Of a stretch of DNA of 64,000 bases, positions 52,518 through 61,562 are shown in pieces. Source of the DNA: Aureispira anguillae (GTDB lineage Bacteria; Bacteroidota; Bacteroidia; Chitinophagales; Saprospiraceae); NCBI RefSeq assembly GCF_026000115.1, contig NZ_AP026867.1, positions 151,001 through 215,000 on the forward strand. The letters are read 5' to 3'. A program made the translations under genes and the position numbers. The notes under the pieces are model-generated. The model was given only the letters and a program-made list of their open reading frames with translations, ran no database searches and had not been told where the DNA came from. Numbering within the stretch: the stretch's first letter is position 1; every line of letters begins with the position of its first letter.

Positions 52518-52714
52518 AACTGGTATACTAATTTTGTAGTCCGTTCAACTTTTTAGTTTTTTCTTTAAAACTAAAAAATATGATTTACAGAATTGATTAT
52601 TAATTAGATAAGTTTTTTAGCTCATAATTCAAAAGAATTAACAATCAATTTTACATGAACTATTGATAATTAAGAAGATGAGGACAATTGTGAGGCTAAT
52701 TAATGGGATGCTAA

Positions 52715-52753
52715 AAATGAGAATTGGGCAATTGCGATCCCCAATTCTCATTT
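52715..52753 (-). terminator. Hairpin after the DUF4856 gene
   Basis: A 14-bp perfect stem (52715-52728 with 52740-52753, 11-nt loop). It may end the DUF4856 transcript or lower readthrough into the imelysin gene. Confidence 0.7.
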
Positions 52754-52781
52754 ATTTAAACTCAAAGATAAAGAACTTCTT

Positions 52782-53900
52782 TTACAAAGTATCTTTTACA
52801 TTTTCTAAATCTGTAAAATAACCAACCAAAGCAGTTTTTGCTGCCTCAATTTTTGCAGTTGTAACGTTATAGTTATTGGCTTGTAATGGATCTGAGTTAC
52901 CAAATAAATCAGTTAAGATGGTATTAACTTGTGCATCTGTAATTGCTCCAGTTCCTGCACCATATTTGATAGACATGATAAAACCAAATACCTCTGATAA
53001 TTCATGGTAAGCAGCAAATACATCTGTAGAAATATTATTAGCAGCTTTATTCAAATAATAAATAGAGGTAGCAACGGTAACCAATTCCCAGTTTTTGCGC
53101 AAAATTGTGATTTGCTCATCACGAGTAGCAATATCTTTAGCTGAGATAGCAGCACGTCCTTTCAAAAATGCATTCATCATTTTCTCGTTCAATGGATATA
53201 CCGCTTCGTGTTTGTTGCAATATTTTCCCCAAAAAGAAACCCCTGTTGTCGTAGTAGGGAAATCAGTAGGTACACCAAAGTAACCAAAAGCTTCATCCCA
53301 GTGATGTTCCATGTTGGTACCTTTTCCTGCATTGACTAGATTGTTGTCTACATTCATTTTGCCGTCCCCCATGTAAACAGCAGTTGCTTGATAATAAAAA
53401 CAAGCTCCCATCAAGCCTTTTTCAATAACTTGAGTTAACTCAATACCATTTGCATTAAATAGGTAATTTTTTGATCCTGCATTGTTCGACCCAATTCCTG
53501 CATGTCCATTTGCTGCTGCTGCATTGGTTGATTGACTAGCTACTGCTACAGCATCCATGTAAGCTTCAAAATTGGTTTGCTCTGTAGTAATTGTTTTGTC
53601 CTTTAATTGCTTACTTGAACCATTCAAATCCGTAGTAGAGAAGTGATTACCTGTGTTATCTCCATACATGTCTTTTATTTTGGCAGCATCCAAGGCAGGA
53701 GCATTACTTGCATGGGCAGTTTTGATGTAGCTAGTAATCTCGCCCATCATATCCAAGCGGTTTTGTTGACCCGTATAACTTACATTTTCAAAGTTATAGG
53801 TGGTAGGAACAGTATAAGAAGTGTCTTCAGGTTGGCAAGAAGTTAGACCAATTGCTAACGCAGCGCCTATTGATAAAAGGTGGTTTGATGAAAATTTCAT
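52782..53900 (-). CDS. DUF4856 lipoprotein
   Basis: A 372-residue lipoprotein (lipobox LTSC, Cys22). It matches DUF4856: YNFENVSYTGQQNRLDMMGE near the start, QVIEKGLMGACFYYQATAVYMG in the middle, and MEHHWDEAFGYFGVPTDFP at about 195-213. The fold is helical, related in style to imelysin. Such proteins are encoded beside imelysin genes and probably form one surface complex for iron or haem. A TAGTTTTGC promoter-like element lies about 90 bases upstream. Confidence 0.9.
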   Translation of the reverse strand: MKFSSNHLLSIGAALAIGLTSCQPEDTSYTVPTTYNFENVSYTGQQNRLDMMGEITSYIKTAHASNAPALDAAKIKDMYGDNTGNHFSTTDLNGSSKQLKDKTITTEQTNFEAYMDAVAVASQSTNAAAANGHAGIGSNNAGSKNYLFNANGIELTQVIEKGLMGACFYYQATAVYMGDGKMNVDNNLVNAGKGTNMEHHWDEAFGYFGVPTDFPTTTTGVSFWGKYCNKHEAVYPLNEKMMNAFLKGRAAISAKDIATRDEQITILRKNWELVTVATSIYYLNKAANNISTDVFAAYHELSEVFGFIMSIKYGAGTGAITDAQVNTILTDLFGNSDPLQANNYNVTTAKIEAAKTALVGYFTDLENVKDTL

Positions 53901-53990
53901 TGTTTAATCGTTTAAATAAGTATTGCAATATACCTTCTATTTACTTATTATAAAGTAGGGACATAGAAAGGTGTTTTTTAGATTGTGGGG

Positions 53991-53998
53991 CAAAACTA
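53991..53998 (-). promoter_or_regulatory. -7 element TAGTTTTG for the DUF4856/imelysin pair
   Basis: A minus-strand match to TAnnTTTG, about 91 bases before the start codon at 53900. No Fur-box-like palindrome is evident nearby. Confidence 0.5.
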
Positions 53999-54069
53999 AA
54001 ACTTATTTAAACTAAATCCAAATAAAAATACGTCTTTAAAAAAAGGTCTTTTTATAATAGATTGATTAT

Positions 54070-54471
54070 CTATTGCCAATTGTTTTTAAATTCTTCTAAA
54101 GAATTGTTGTTTTGGGCAGCGGCTTCAAACTTGTTAAAGAACGCTTGATTTTTTTGTAGAATTTTATAATTGGTTCGATAATAAGTGATTGACCAAAATG
54201 TAAACAGGACAAAAACAATTCCCCAAATCATCCAAAGCGCAATAAAACTATTCATGTGATCTGACATTAGAGAAAAAGCAGAACTAACAGTAATAATAAA
54301 AGTCACTGCTATAAAGAAGAAAATACTTGATTTTCGATTGCGTTTATATAGTTTCTCTGCATCTTTACCTATAACCTTATCTTTTATTTTTGTATAATTA
54401 GTAAGATTGCGTTTGTAGGTAAGAAAAAGACGTTCTAAGTCATGATCTGAAAAAGAGGCAAGTGTTTGCAT
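54070..54471 (-). CDS. Small two-helix membrane protein
   Basis: A 133-residue protein with a basic N-terminal helix region, two membrane helices (about 50-69 and 78-97) and a C-terminal helical tail. I recognise no family. It has its own promoter-like element TAACTTTGC at 54552-54560. It sits between unrelated transcription units. Confidence 0.65.
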   Translation of the reverse strand: MQTLASFSDHDLERLFLTYKRNLTNYTKIKDKVIGKDAEKLYKRNRKSSIFFFIAVTFIITVSSAFSLMSDHMNSFIALWMIWGIVFVLFTFWSITYYRTNYKILQKNQAFFNKFEAAAQNNNSLEEFKNNWQ

Positions 54472-54551
54472 AATTTACTGATTAGCAGTTTGTTGTTGTT
54501 GGTTAATTGACAGTGCCGTAGACTTTGACAATTACTTAACTAAATAATAGC

Positions 54552-54560
54552 GCAAAGTTA
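54552..54560 (-). promoter_or_regulatory. -7 element TAACTTTGC for the membrane protein
   Basis: A minus-strand match to TAnnTTTG, about 80 bases before the start codon at 54471. Confidence 0.5.
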
Positions 54561-54760
54561 ATTATTTTTGTAAGGATATTGTAATGAATTGCAATATGAA
54601 GCAGATGAAATCAAGAATAATAATTGGGGGGGAGCGTAATTTTTATTATATATAATGAGAATGTTATTTATGAATCAACCCATACATACAATCTGCTAAA
54701 ATCAATTATTTACTCATTTTGCTCCTGAGCATCGTTTGTAATTGATAACAATTCTTATTC

Positions 54761-54816
54761 AACCTTACTCCGTTAAAAAACTATCTCACGAGTGTAACGA
54801 GCTAAATAAGGGAGTA
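54761..54816. repeat. Structured element B (related to element A at 11413)
   Basis: Left end CTTACTCCGTTAAAAAA and right end GGGAGTATTAA correspond to the ends of element A; only about 38 bases lie between. TACTCC (54766-54771) pairs with GGAGTA (54810-54815). It is immediately upstream of the PhoD-like gene. Confidence 0.35.
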
Positions 54817-54840
54817 TTAATTCAAGAAATCTAGAATTAT

Positions 54841-56073
54841 ATGATAAAAAAGCTTGTTTTTTTTCTTTTGTTGATCGGCAACATTCAATTGTCGGCTCAA
54901 AATTTTGATGTTGAAATTGGACCTATTTATGGGCATTATACCGATAGTACAAGTCAGTTTTGGATGTTGGTAAAACCGCATTCGAAGGAAAATGTCCTCT
55001 TGGATTGGGTCACTCAATTTAATGCAGATTTGTACGAATATTTTGAAACCTATACAGAGGCTACTGTACGAGAAGTTGAGCAGAGTTTAGTGGTTATGGA
55101 ATCTTATGTTATCGTAAAGGGGCAGCTAAACCTAAAGAAAAAAAACGATCATCAAGATATTAGCTTTTTAATAGGCTCCTGTGCGTTTCCTTATCCTTTT
55201 GCTTTTTGGAGTGGCAAAAAGAAGGAAGTTATTTTTGAAACCATGACAAAACAGGATAAGGATTTCATGATATGGATGGGCGATAATGTTTATTATTTGT
55301 TTGGGGAGTGGAAAAGCAAGCAGAGGATGCACAAAAAAAACATCAAAATGCGTTTTAAACCCAAACTTAAAGATTTTTTGGAGAGTTGCCCGCAGTATGC
55401 AGTGTGGGATGACCATGATTTTGGTGACAATAATGAGGGAGGAGATTATACTGGAAAATATGAATCCTTAGAACTCTTTAAGTACTATTGGAGCAATCCC
55501 TATTATGGCACTGCAAGCACCCCAGGAGTTTTTTGTCATTTTGGTCATTCGGATGCAGACTTTTTTATGTTGGATAGCCGTTTTCATGCTAGTGATAGTA
55601 GTATGTTGGGGGAGGAACAAATGAAGTGGTTGCAAAAAAAATTAAGAGCATCTAAGGCAAATTTTAAATTTATTATCTCAGGAACACAAGTACTTCCTAA
55701 CAATCCTAGTGGTGAAGATTTGGGAGATTTTGGAGCATCAAGAGAGGAGTTATTAACCTTTTTGAGTGAAGAAGACATTAAAGGCGTTATTTTTCTTAGT
55801 GGCGACCGACATTATGGTGAGTTAATGAAGTTGGAACGGGACAACCAATATCCTCTTTATGAAATGACAAGCTCACCACTAACTTCACTGGTCAATCCAG
55901 GTTATACTAAAGAGAACCCTATTCGATTGCCCGAAACCTTAGTATTGGATTTAAATTTTGGTAAAATTCATCTTTTGGGAAAAGGAAAAGATAGACGTTG
56001 CCACTTAGAGCTTTTTGATCGGAACGGAAAACTTTTTTGGCAGCATGATATTTTTCTATCAGAATTGCAATAA
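54841..56073 (+). CDS. Alkaline phosphatase D (PhoD)-like exported phosphodiesterase
   Basis: A 410-residue exported protein (signal peptide ending LSAQ). A small N-terminal strand-rich part is followed by the PhoD-like metallophosphatase core: FLIGSCAFPYPF at about 108-119, FMIWMGDNVYYLFG at about 142-155, YAVWDDHDFGDNNEGGDY at about 185-202, FMLDSRFHA and FLSGDRHYGELM near 320. These keep the Asp, Asn and His metal ligands of the family. It may release phosphate from diesters or cleave phospholipid or nucleotide substrates outside the cytoplasm. Single gene, with a repeat element in front. Confidence 0.9.
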   Translation: MIKKLVFFLLLIGNIQLSAQNFDVEIGPIYGHYTDSTSQFWMLVKPHSKENVLLDWVTQFNADLYEYFETYTEATVREVEQSLVVMESYVIVKGQLNLKKKNDHQDISFLIGSCAFPYPFAFWSGKKKEVIFETMTKQDKDFMIWMGDNVYYLFGEWKSKQRMHKKNIKMRFKPKLKDFLESCPQYAVWDDHDFGDNNEGGDYTGKYESLELFKYYWSNPYYGTASTPGVFCHFGHSDADFFMLDSRFHASDSSMLGEEQMKWLQKKLRASKANFKFIISGTQVLPNNPSGEDLGDFGASREELLTFLSEEDIKGVIFLSGDRHYGELMKLERDNQYPLYEMTSSPLTSLVNPGYTKENPIRLPETLVLDLNFGKIHLLGKGKDRRCHLELFDRNGKLFWQHDIFLSELQ

Positions 56074-56146
56074 TTGTTTTTGCAACAGCAATGTTTCGAA
56101 GGTACATAGAAGTCTAAAATACTTACTAGAACCTATTTGTTTTTGA

Positions 56147-56348
56147 CAGTACCCCGCTAAATAAATCGTATTAATTTATGGTATGAGTGCTTTTGGGGGG
56201 ATAATTAGTGATATATGCTCTTGTTGGTCTAGGTGCTAAAAAATGATAATCAATTTGATACATGAGCAAAGCAAATTATGTTGGCTTGGAGCTAAAACTA
56301 TACTGTGCAGTAGTCCTGAAGATAAAGGCGAAAATCAACGGAGCATTA
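56147..56348. repeat. Structured element C (related to element A); fills half of a 403-bp gap
   Basis: Left end CAGTACCCCGCTAAATAAA; right end AATCAACGGAGCATTA, which matches the right end of element A (AATCAGCGGAGTATTA) at 14 of 16 positions. The ends pair only partly with each other. It lies upstream of the CbxX-like gene; the rest of 56074-56476 shows no gene. Confidence 0.35.
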
Positions 56349-56476
56349 AATATTAATAGACTGAAAAAAAATGAAAACAATTATTTTTTTTCTAAAAAAT
56401 AGTAAATTACACAGCCAATAATTATATCAGTAGATTCTAAAATTACATCGCTTCAACTAATACCAATAAGTAAACT

Positions 56477-59092
56477 ATGAAAGATGACCAAAATGCTATT
56501 GGAGGTAACTATAAATATAATAACCTAAAGGTCTTTAGTTCTGTAGAGAATTTTTACAAAAACCTGAAGAGCTATCGTCGTGTTTTTGATGAGTCAGAAT
56601 GTCGTTATATCTATGGAGAACTATCGTTTTATAATAAATTATTTGATGAGCGGGATTGGAAGTGCGAATCTAGGTTAGTCTGTACAGATGTTAACAAAGG
56701 GGAGCAGATTTGCGATATGAAAAAGAATATTGAGGTTAAGAAAGAGCAGAATATTGTAAAAATTCAAGAAGGTTGGGGAACCGCAAACCCTGGATGGTGG
56801 AAACGAGGAAAGTATAAGTGGGATGCTTATTTGGACGACCAATATTTAGGCACTTCTTATTTTTATGTTATTGATGAAGGACCTGTCTCGGCAGAGTCAA
56901 ACCCTTATGTTGAAATCAAAGATATTCGTTTGTTTGAAAGTTCTATTGATGGAAGACCAAACAAAGATAGAAAGTATTTAAAAAAGTTCAATAAGTCAAC
57001 CACTCGCTATGTAAATGCTGAGATTACTATTGATATCTTAAGTAAGACTAGACCGTTGCCTCTAAATTTTAAGTTTAATTTTTACAATGATGTAGGGCAG
57101 CATAAGGCTTATATGAATTATTTCAAAGAAATTCATGATGATATAACTACATTTACTTTTGATACAGGTTATGGTTCTAATAAAGGTAATTATTGGTTTG
57201 AAGATGACTACACGTTAGAAGTTCAGTTTATGAATGAGCTCATTGCCGTTGTTCCTTTTGTGGTTGCTCAAGAAGAAGAAGAGATGGACGGAACCTTATC
57301 TTTCTCTATTGATAACAAGATTGAACAAGCCAGTACCAAAGGTCTAAAAAAAGAAGGTAAGCCAACTTTTGAGGAGGCTACCGAGGAACTAAAGGCTTTA
57401 ATTGGTTTGGAGGCTGTAAAAAAACAAATTGATGAGTTTGCAACCTATCTTAAATTTCTAAAAATTAGAGAACAAAAGGGCTTTAAGGAGGACAATACTT
57501 TTAATTTGCACACGGCCTTTTTAGGAAACCCTGGTACTGGAAAAACGACCGTAGCCAAAATGTTGGGCAAAATTTACTATAGCTTGGATTTACTGTCTAA
57601 AGGAGATGTACACGAAGTCGGGCGAGTAGATTTGGTGGGAGAGTATATTGGGCAAACGGCACCAAAGGTTCAAAAGGCCATAGATAAGGCGAGGGGAGGT
57701 ATTTTATTTGTAGACGAAGCTTATGCGCTTTCCAACAGGGGGGATGACAACAAAGATTTTGGAAAAGAAGTAATTGAAGTATTACTCAAAGAAATGTCAG
57801 ATGGGCCAGGTGATATTGCTATTATATTTGCAGGCTATCCCAAAGAGATGCAAGCGTTTATTAGTTCCAATCCAGGTATGAGCTCTCGTATTTCTAGTCA
57901 CATTCATTTTTCGGATTATATTCCTGATGAATTAATGGAGATTGCTTCTTATGCTGCCGAAAAACGAGATGTCAGCATTAATGAAGAGGCGAAAGTATTG
58001 TTGTACAAAAAAATAGTAGAAGCTTACCGAGGTCGAGATCAGCATTTTGGCAATGCTCGTTTTGTGAATGGAATTATCGAAGAATGCAAACAAAACATGG
58101 CTTTGCGTTTGATGAAAACGGAAAATTTTGAGGCACTAGAACACGAGGATTTATCAACGATTGTTTTGGAGGATATTGAAAAAGCATTTGGTATTACCAA
58201 CAGCAAAAAAGTACATATTCCTGTGGATGAAGCTGCCTTGGGCGAAGCCTTAAAGGAATTACACGAAATGATTGGTCTGGAGGAAGTAAAACAGGATGTC
58301 GATGAAATGGCCAAACTCGTACGTTATTATACAGAAATAGGGCGAGATGTAAAAAAGGCTTTTTCTATGCATACGGTATTTACTGGAAATCCTGGGACTG
58401 GAAAAACAACGGTTGCTCGAATTTTAGTAAAAATTTACAAAGCATTGGGTATTCTTGAAAGGGGACATTTGGTAGAATGTGATCGCAAAGAATTAGTAGC
58501 GGGGTATACAGGACAGACAGCCATCAAAACGGCTGCTATGATCGATCAAGCTATTGGAGGGGGCTTATTTATTGACGAGGCTTATTCTTTAACTCAGGGA
58601 GGGCAGGGCGATTTTGGTCGAGAGGCTGTTGAAACCTTGCTAAAACGCATGGAGGATCAACGAGGGGAGTTTATTGTTATTGCTGCTGGTTATCCGCATG
58701 AGATGCAAAAGTTTTTAGAAATTAATCCTGGTTTGATGTCTCGTTTTGATCGAACGCTTAATTTCCCAGATTATTCAACCATTGAACTAATCGAAATTTC
58801 GGAGGTGATGTTCGAAAAAGAAAATTTGTATTTGGACGCTCCATCTAAAGAACATTTAACGAAGTACGTAGCAGGAATGTTAGAACACAAGCATAAATAC
58901 TTTGGCAATGCTCGTTCTATTCGAAAAGTGGTCAAAGAAATTGCTCGCCGTCAAAATTTACGCCTAGCAGAACTTCCTTCTGATCAGCGTACTTCAACGA
59001 TGGTTCGCACCGTAACAATTGAGGATTTTAAAGACTTTAAACTGATTGAGCAAAATGACGATACTCCCAAAAAGGGGATTGGCTTTAGATAG
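56477..59092 (+). CDS. Double CbxX/CfxQ-type AAA+ ATPase with novel N-terminal beta region
   Basis: An 871-residue cytoplasmic protein. Two CbxX/CfxQ (SpoVK/EccA-like) AAA domains lie at about 300-580 and 590-860. The first has Walker A GNPGTGKTTVAKML near 351 and GGILFVDEAYALSNRG; the second has GNPGTGKTTVARIL near 637 and GGGLFIDEAYSLTQGG. Each keeps the AGYPxEMQxF and SR[IF] (arginine finger) elements. The first ~270 residues belong to no family I know; they look like two beta-sandwich units in tandem (GELSFYNKLFDERDWKCES; KYKWDAYLDDQYLGTSYFYV; then AEITIDILSKTRPLPLNFKF and YTLEVQFMNELIAVVPFVV). Relatives remodel Rubisco or secretion substrates; here the N-part probably recognises the client. 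Confidence 0.9.
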   Translation: MKDDQNAIGGNYKYNNLKVFSSVENFYKNLKSYRRVFDESECRYIYGELSFYNKLFDERDWKCESRLVCTDVNKGEQICDMKKNIEVKKEQNIVKIQEGWGTANPGWWKRGKYKWDAYLDDQYLGTSYFYVIDEGPVSAESNPYVEIKDIRLFESSIDGRPNKDRKYLKKFNKSTTRYVNAEITIDILSKTRPLPLNFKFNFYNDVGQHKAYMNYFKEIHDDITTFTFDTGYGSNKGNYWFEDDYTLEVQFMNELIAVVPFVVAQEEEEMDGTLSFSIDNKIEQASTKGLKKEGKPTFEEATEELKALIGLEAVKKQIDEFATYLKFLKIREQKGFKEDNTFNLHTAFLGNPGTGKTTVAKMLGKIYYSLDLLSKGDVHEVGRVDLVGEYIGQTAPKVQKAIDKARGGILFVDEAYALSNRGDDNKDFGKEVIEVLLKEMSDGPGDIAIIFAGYPKEMQAFISSNPGMSSRISSHIHFSDYIPDELMEIASYAAEKRDVSINEEAKVLLYKKIVEAYRGRDQHFGNARFVNGIIEECKQNMALRLMKTENFEALEHEDLSTIVLEDIEKAFGITNSKKVHIPVDEAALGEALKELHEMIGLEEVKQDVDEMAKLVRYYTEIGRDVKKAFSMHTVFTGNPGTGKTTVARILVKIYKALGILERGHLVECDRKELVAGYTGQTAIKTAAMIDQAIGGGLFIDEAYSLTQGGQGDFGREAVETLLKRMEDQRGEFIVIAAGYPHEMQKFLEINPGLMSRFDRTLNFPDYSTIELIEISEVMFEKENLYLDAPSKEHLTKYVAGMLEHKHKYFGNARSIRKVVKEIARRQNLRLAELPSDQRTSTMVRTVTIEDFKDFKLIEQNDDTPKKGIGFR

Positions 59093-59631
59093 CAACCAAC
59101 TAAGTTGAAGGAATAAAAAAGAGGACAATATGCACCAATCAGCATATTGTCCTTTGTTTGATTGTGAGTTGTGTCAAGTCTCCTATGCTTTCAGAAAGCT
59201 GTGTGATGGATAGGATAGGCTGATGATGACCAAAATACACAAATTGGGTAAAAAGTAGCGTTGTTCTAAATTTGTCCGATGAATGGCTAAAGCAATTACT
59301 TCTTTTAGTACAAAACAACAATCTCCTAATTACAAATTATAGGTTGGAATCTTAGGTTGTGTATGTGCCCAATAAAGCAAATTTTGACTTCCTCGTTCCA
59401 ATAGTCAAAGGCTTATTTAAGAAGGTTGGCTAAGGTGATAAGCCAATTCAATGTTCTTCAGAATACCTGTTTTTAATAAAGTGGTAATTTTTTCGAGCAT
59501 CATGGGAACTTTTAGTATAATTGTAACCTTTCTTTTATATTCATAATAACATTAAGAATAATATCGATCAAAATTATGAAATAAAAAGAACGATTTTTTT
59601 AATACATTTAAACTTTCAAAAAATTAAAACA
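59093..59631. other. Intergenic region, 539 bp
   Basis: Apart from the terminator at 59122-59153 and an AT-rich stretch before trpS, I see no gene, RNA or repeat. Confidence 0.4.
59122..59153 (+). terminator. Terminator after the CbxX-like gene
   Basis: A perfect 12-bp stem (59122-59133 with 59142-59153, 8-nt loop) followed by TTTGTTTG, 30 bases past the stop. Confidence 0.8.
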
Positions 59632-60645
59632 ATGAGTACCAAGAAACGAATTTTATCAGCTATCCAACCCACTGGGAACATGCATTTTGGCAATTATTTT
59701 GGAGCTGTACAAAATTGGGTGCGTTTGCAGGAAGAATACGATTGTGTGTATGGTGTTGTGGATTATCACGCAATGACCATGCCGTATGACCCTAAAAAAC
59801 TGCGTCAAAATACTTGGGAAATTCTGTTTAATTTAATGGCTGTAGGCGTGGAACCCAATAATTTATTCATTCAATCGTTGGTTCCAGAACATGCTGAACT
59901 AAGCTGGATTTTTAATTGCTTTTGCTCTTATGGTCGTTTGAGCCGTATGACTCAATTTAAAGACAAGAGCGCACAGTCTAAGGAAAAAGCAAGTGATGAT
60001 TTTATCTCAGCAGGATTGTTTGATTATCCAGTATTGCAAGCTGCCGACATCTTAATTTACAAAGCAGATTATGTGCCTGTTGGTAAAGACCAAGACCAAC
60101 ACTTGGAATTGACCAGAGAAATTGCAGAACGATTTAATCGATTGGTAGGAAAAGAATATTTTGTATTACCAGAAACCTTGCATACGGAAATTCCTAAGGT
60201 AATGTCAACAGCTGATCCTGCTCGAAAGATGAGTAAAAGTGCAGGAGAGAAACATTATATTTCTGTGTTCGAAGAAGAGGCAAGAATTCGAAAACAAATC
60301 AATAGAGCTGTAACCGATACAGGAGATACTCCAACGGGTGAAATGAGCGCAGGGGTTGAAAATTTATTCAGTTTGCTAAAAGCAGCTGCTCGAATGGATG
60401 CTTACAATGGTCTGATGGCAGATTACAATGCTGGAAACCTAAAATATTCTGACTTAAAAGGTGAAGTAGCAGAGGGCTTGGTGACCTTAAGTAATCAATT
60501 TAAAGCGAATAAAGAAGATATTCTTAGTCGCAAGAAAGAAATTAAGGGGCAAATCAAAGCTTCTTCTGCTGAAATTCGCAAACGTGCACAAGAAACGGTT
60601 CGAGAAGTGAAGGAATTGGCAGGATTGAGTAATGTTAAGTTTTAA
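59632..60645 (+). CDS. trpS: Tryptophan--tRNA ligase
   Basis: A 337-residue class I aminoacyl-tRNA synthetase of standard bacterial length, charging tRNA-Trp in the cytoplasm. The HIGH-type signature reads QPTGNMHFGNYFGAV at 12-26 and the KMSKS loop is DPARKMSKSAGEKH at about 195-208. Also typical are DYHAMTMP, YPVLQAADILIYKADYVPVGKDQDQHLELTRE and the C-terminal EVRELAG-like anticodon-domain helix (REVKELAGL). It is a single-gene unit with terminators on both sides and no leader peptide visible. Confidence 0.97.
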   Translation: MSTKKRILSAIQPTGNMHFGNYFGAVQNWVRLQEEYDCVYGVVDYHAMTMPYDPKKLRQNTWEILFNLMAVGVEPNNLFIQSLVPEHAELSWIFNCFCSYGRLSRMTQFKDKSAQSKEKASDDFISAGLFDYPVLQAADILIYKADYVPVGKDQDQHLELTREIAERFNRLVGKEYFVLPETLHTEIPKVMSTADPARKMSKSAGEKHYISVFEEEARIRKQINRAVTDTGDTPTGEMSAGVENLFSLLKAAARMDAYNGLMADYNAGNLKYSDLKGEVAEGLVTLSNQFKANKEDILSRKKEIKGQIKASSAEIRKRAQETVREVKELAGLSNVKF

Positions 60646-60654
60646 ATATATGGA

Positions 60655-60688
60655 GTTGTTGTAAGTAGCGTTTTGCACTTACAGCAAC
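60655..60688 (+). terminator. Terminator after trpS
   Basis: A 12-bp stem with one mismatch (60655-60666 with 60677-60688) followed by a T-tract. Confidence 0.8.
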
Positions 60689-60725
60689 TTTTTCTTTTAT
60701 ATAGGCTGAATAATTAATATTTCCA

Positions 60726-61562
60726 ATGATAATAAGCACTGTTCAGTTAGAAAATACTCAGTTAGAATATTGTATAACGGGGACTGATAATTCTATAACT
60801 ATACTTTTTGTTCATGGGCTAGGAGCTAATTTAAGGCAGTTTGAAAAACAGCATGTTTATTTTAGTAAAACGCACCAAGTCCTTTCACTTAGTTTTTGCG
60901 GACATGGGAACTCTATTGCCTTGCGTTCATCTACTGCAACTGATTTTGGATTAAGCCGATTTGCGAATGATATTATTGAGTTATTGGATTTTTTGAAAAT
61001 CCAAAAAGTGCATTATGTTGGAAACTCTATGGGAGGGAACATAGGGTTTGAATTGGCTCAAAAATCTCCTGATCGTTTACGTACATTCACTACTTTTGGG
61101 ACAACAGGGCGGTTAACAAAATCAAAATGGTTGGTCGGGGGAATAAAACTAATTTATAAAATACTCCCCCTAAGTGTCATTGCTAAATTATCTAGTGTTG
61201 CTGGGCAGACTCCATACGCCAAAACAAAAATCCAAGATATGTTAAGTTGCGCTTCTAAGGAGACCATTTTAGCCATCATTCCTCACCTTGCCAATTTCAA
61301 CTATTTAGATACAATCAAGAGGTTGAAGGTAAATAGCATGATTATGCGTGGAGAAAAAGACCATGAAATTAATCAAGTGCTAAAGGAGACCATAAGCACT
61401 TTTCAAAAACATCATCTTTCTTTTCAATGCAAGAATTTCAAAAAAGCGGGGCATTTTCTCAATTTGGATACCCCCGAGTTGTTTAATGAGGAACTAATGC
61501 GATTTTTAGTGAAAATTGATGGGGATAACCCAACAAATGAGAATAAAACTATAACTCAATAA
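60726..61562 (+). CDS. Alpha/beta-hydrolase
   Basis: A 278-residue hydrolase: oxyanion-hole motif LFVHGLGANLRQFE at about 27-40, nucleophile elbow GNSMGGN at about 99-105 (Ser in the centre), Asp in RGEKDHEI and His in AGHFLNLDTPE near 240. These form the Ser-Asp-His triad of esterases, lipases and related enzymes. Substrate not predictable. The stop overlaps the end of the convergent OmpA gene by 14 bases, so the two 3' ends interlock. Confidence 0.9.
   Translation: MIISTVQLENTQLEYCITGTDNSITILFVHGLGANLRQFEKQHVYFSKTHQVLSLSFCGHGNSIALRSSTATDFGLSRFANDIIELLDFLKIQKVHYVGNSMGGNIGFELAQKSPDRLRTFTTFGTTGRLTKSKWLVGGIKLIYKILPLSVIAKLSSVAGQTPYAKTKIQDMLSCASKETILAIIPHLANFNYLDTIKRLKVNSMIMRGEKDHEINQVLKETISTFQKHHLSFQCKNFKKAGHFLNLDTPELFNEELMRFLVKIDGDNPTNENKTITQ

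Larger units (their letters stand above)
54472..54840. other. Intergenic region, 369 bp, with element B
   Basis: It contains a minus-strand promoter-like element (54552-54560) and a short element with inverted ends (54761-54816). The rest shows nothing recognisable. Confidence 0.4.
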
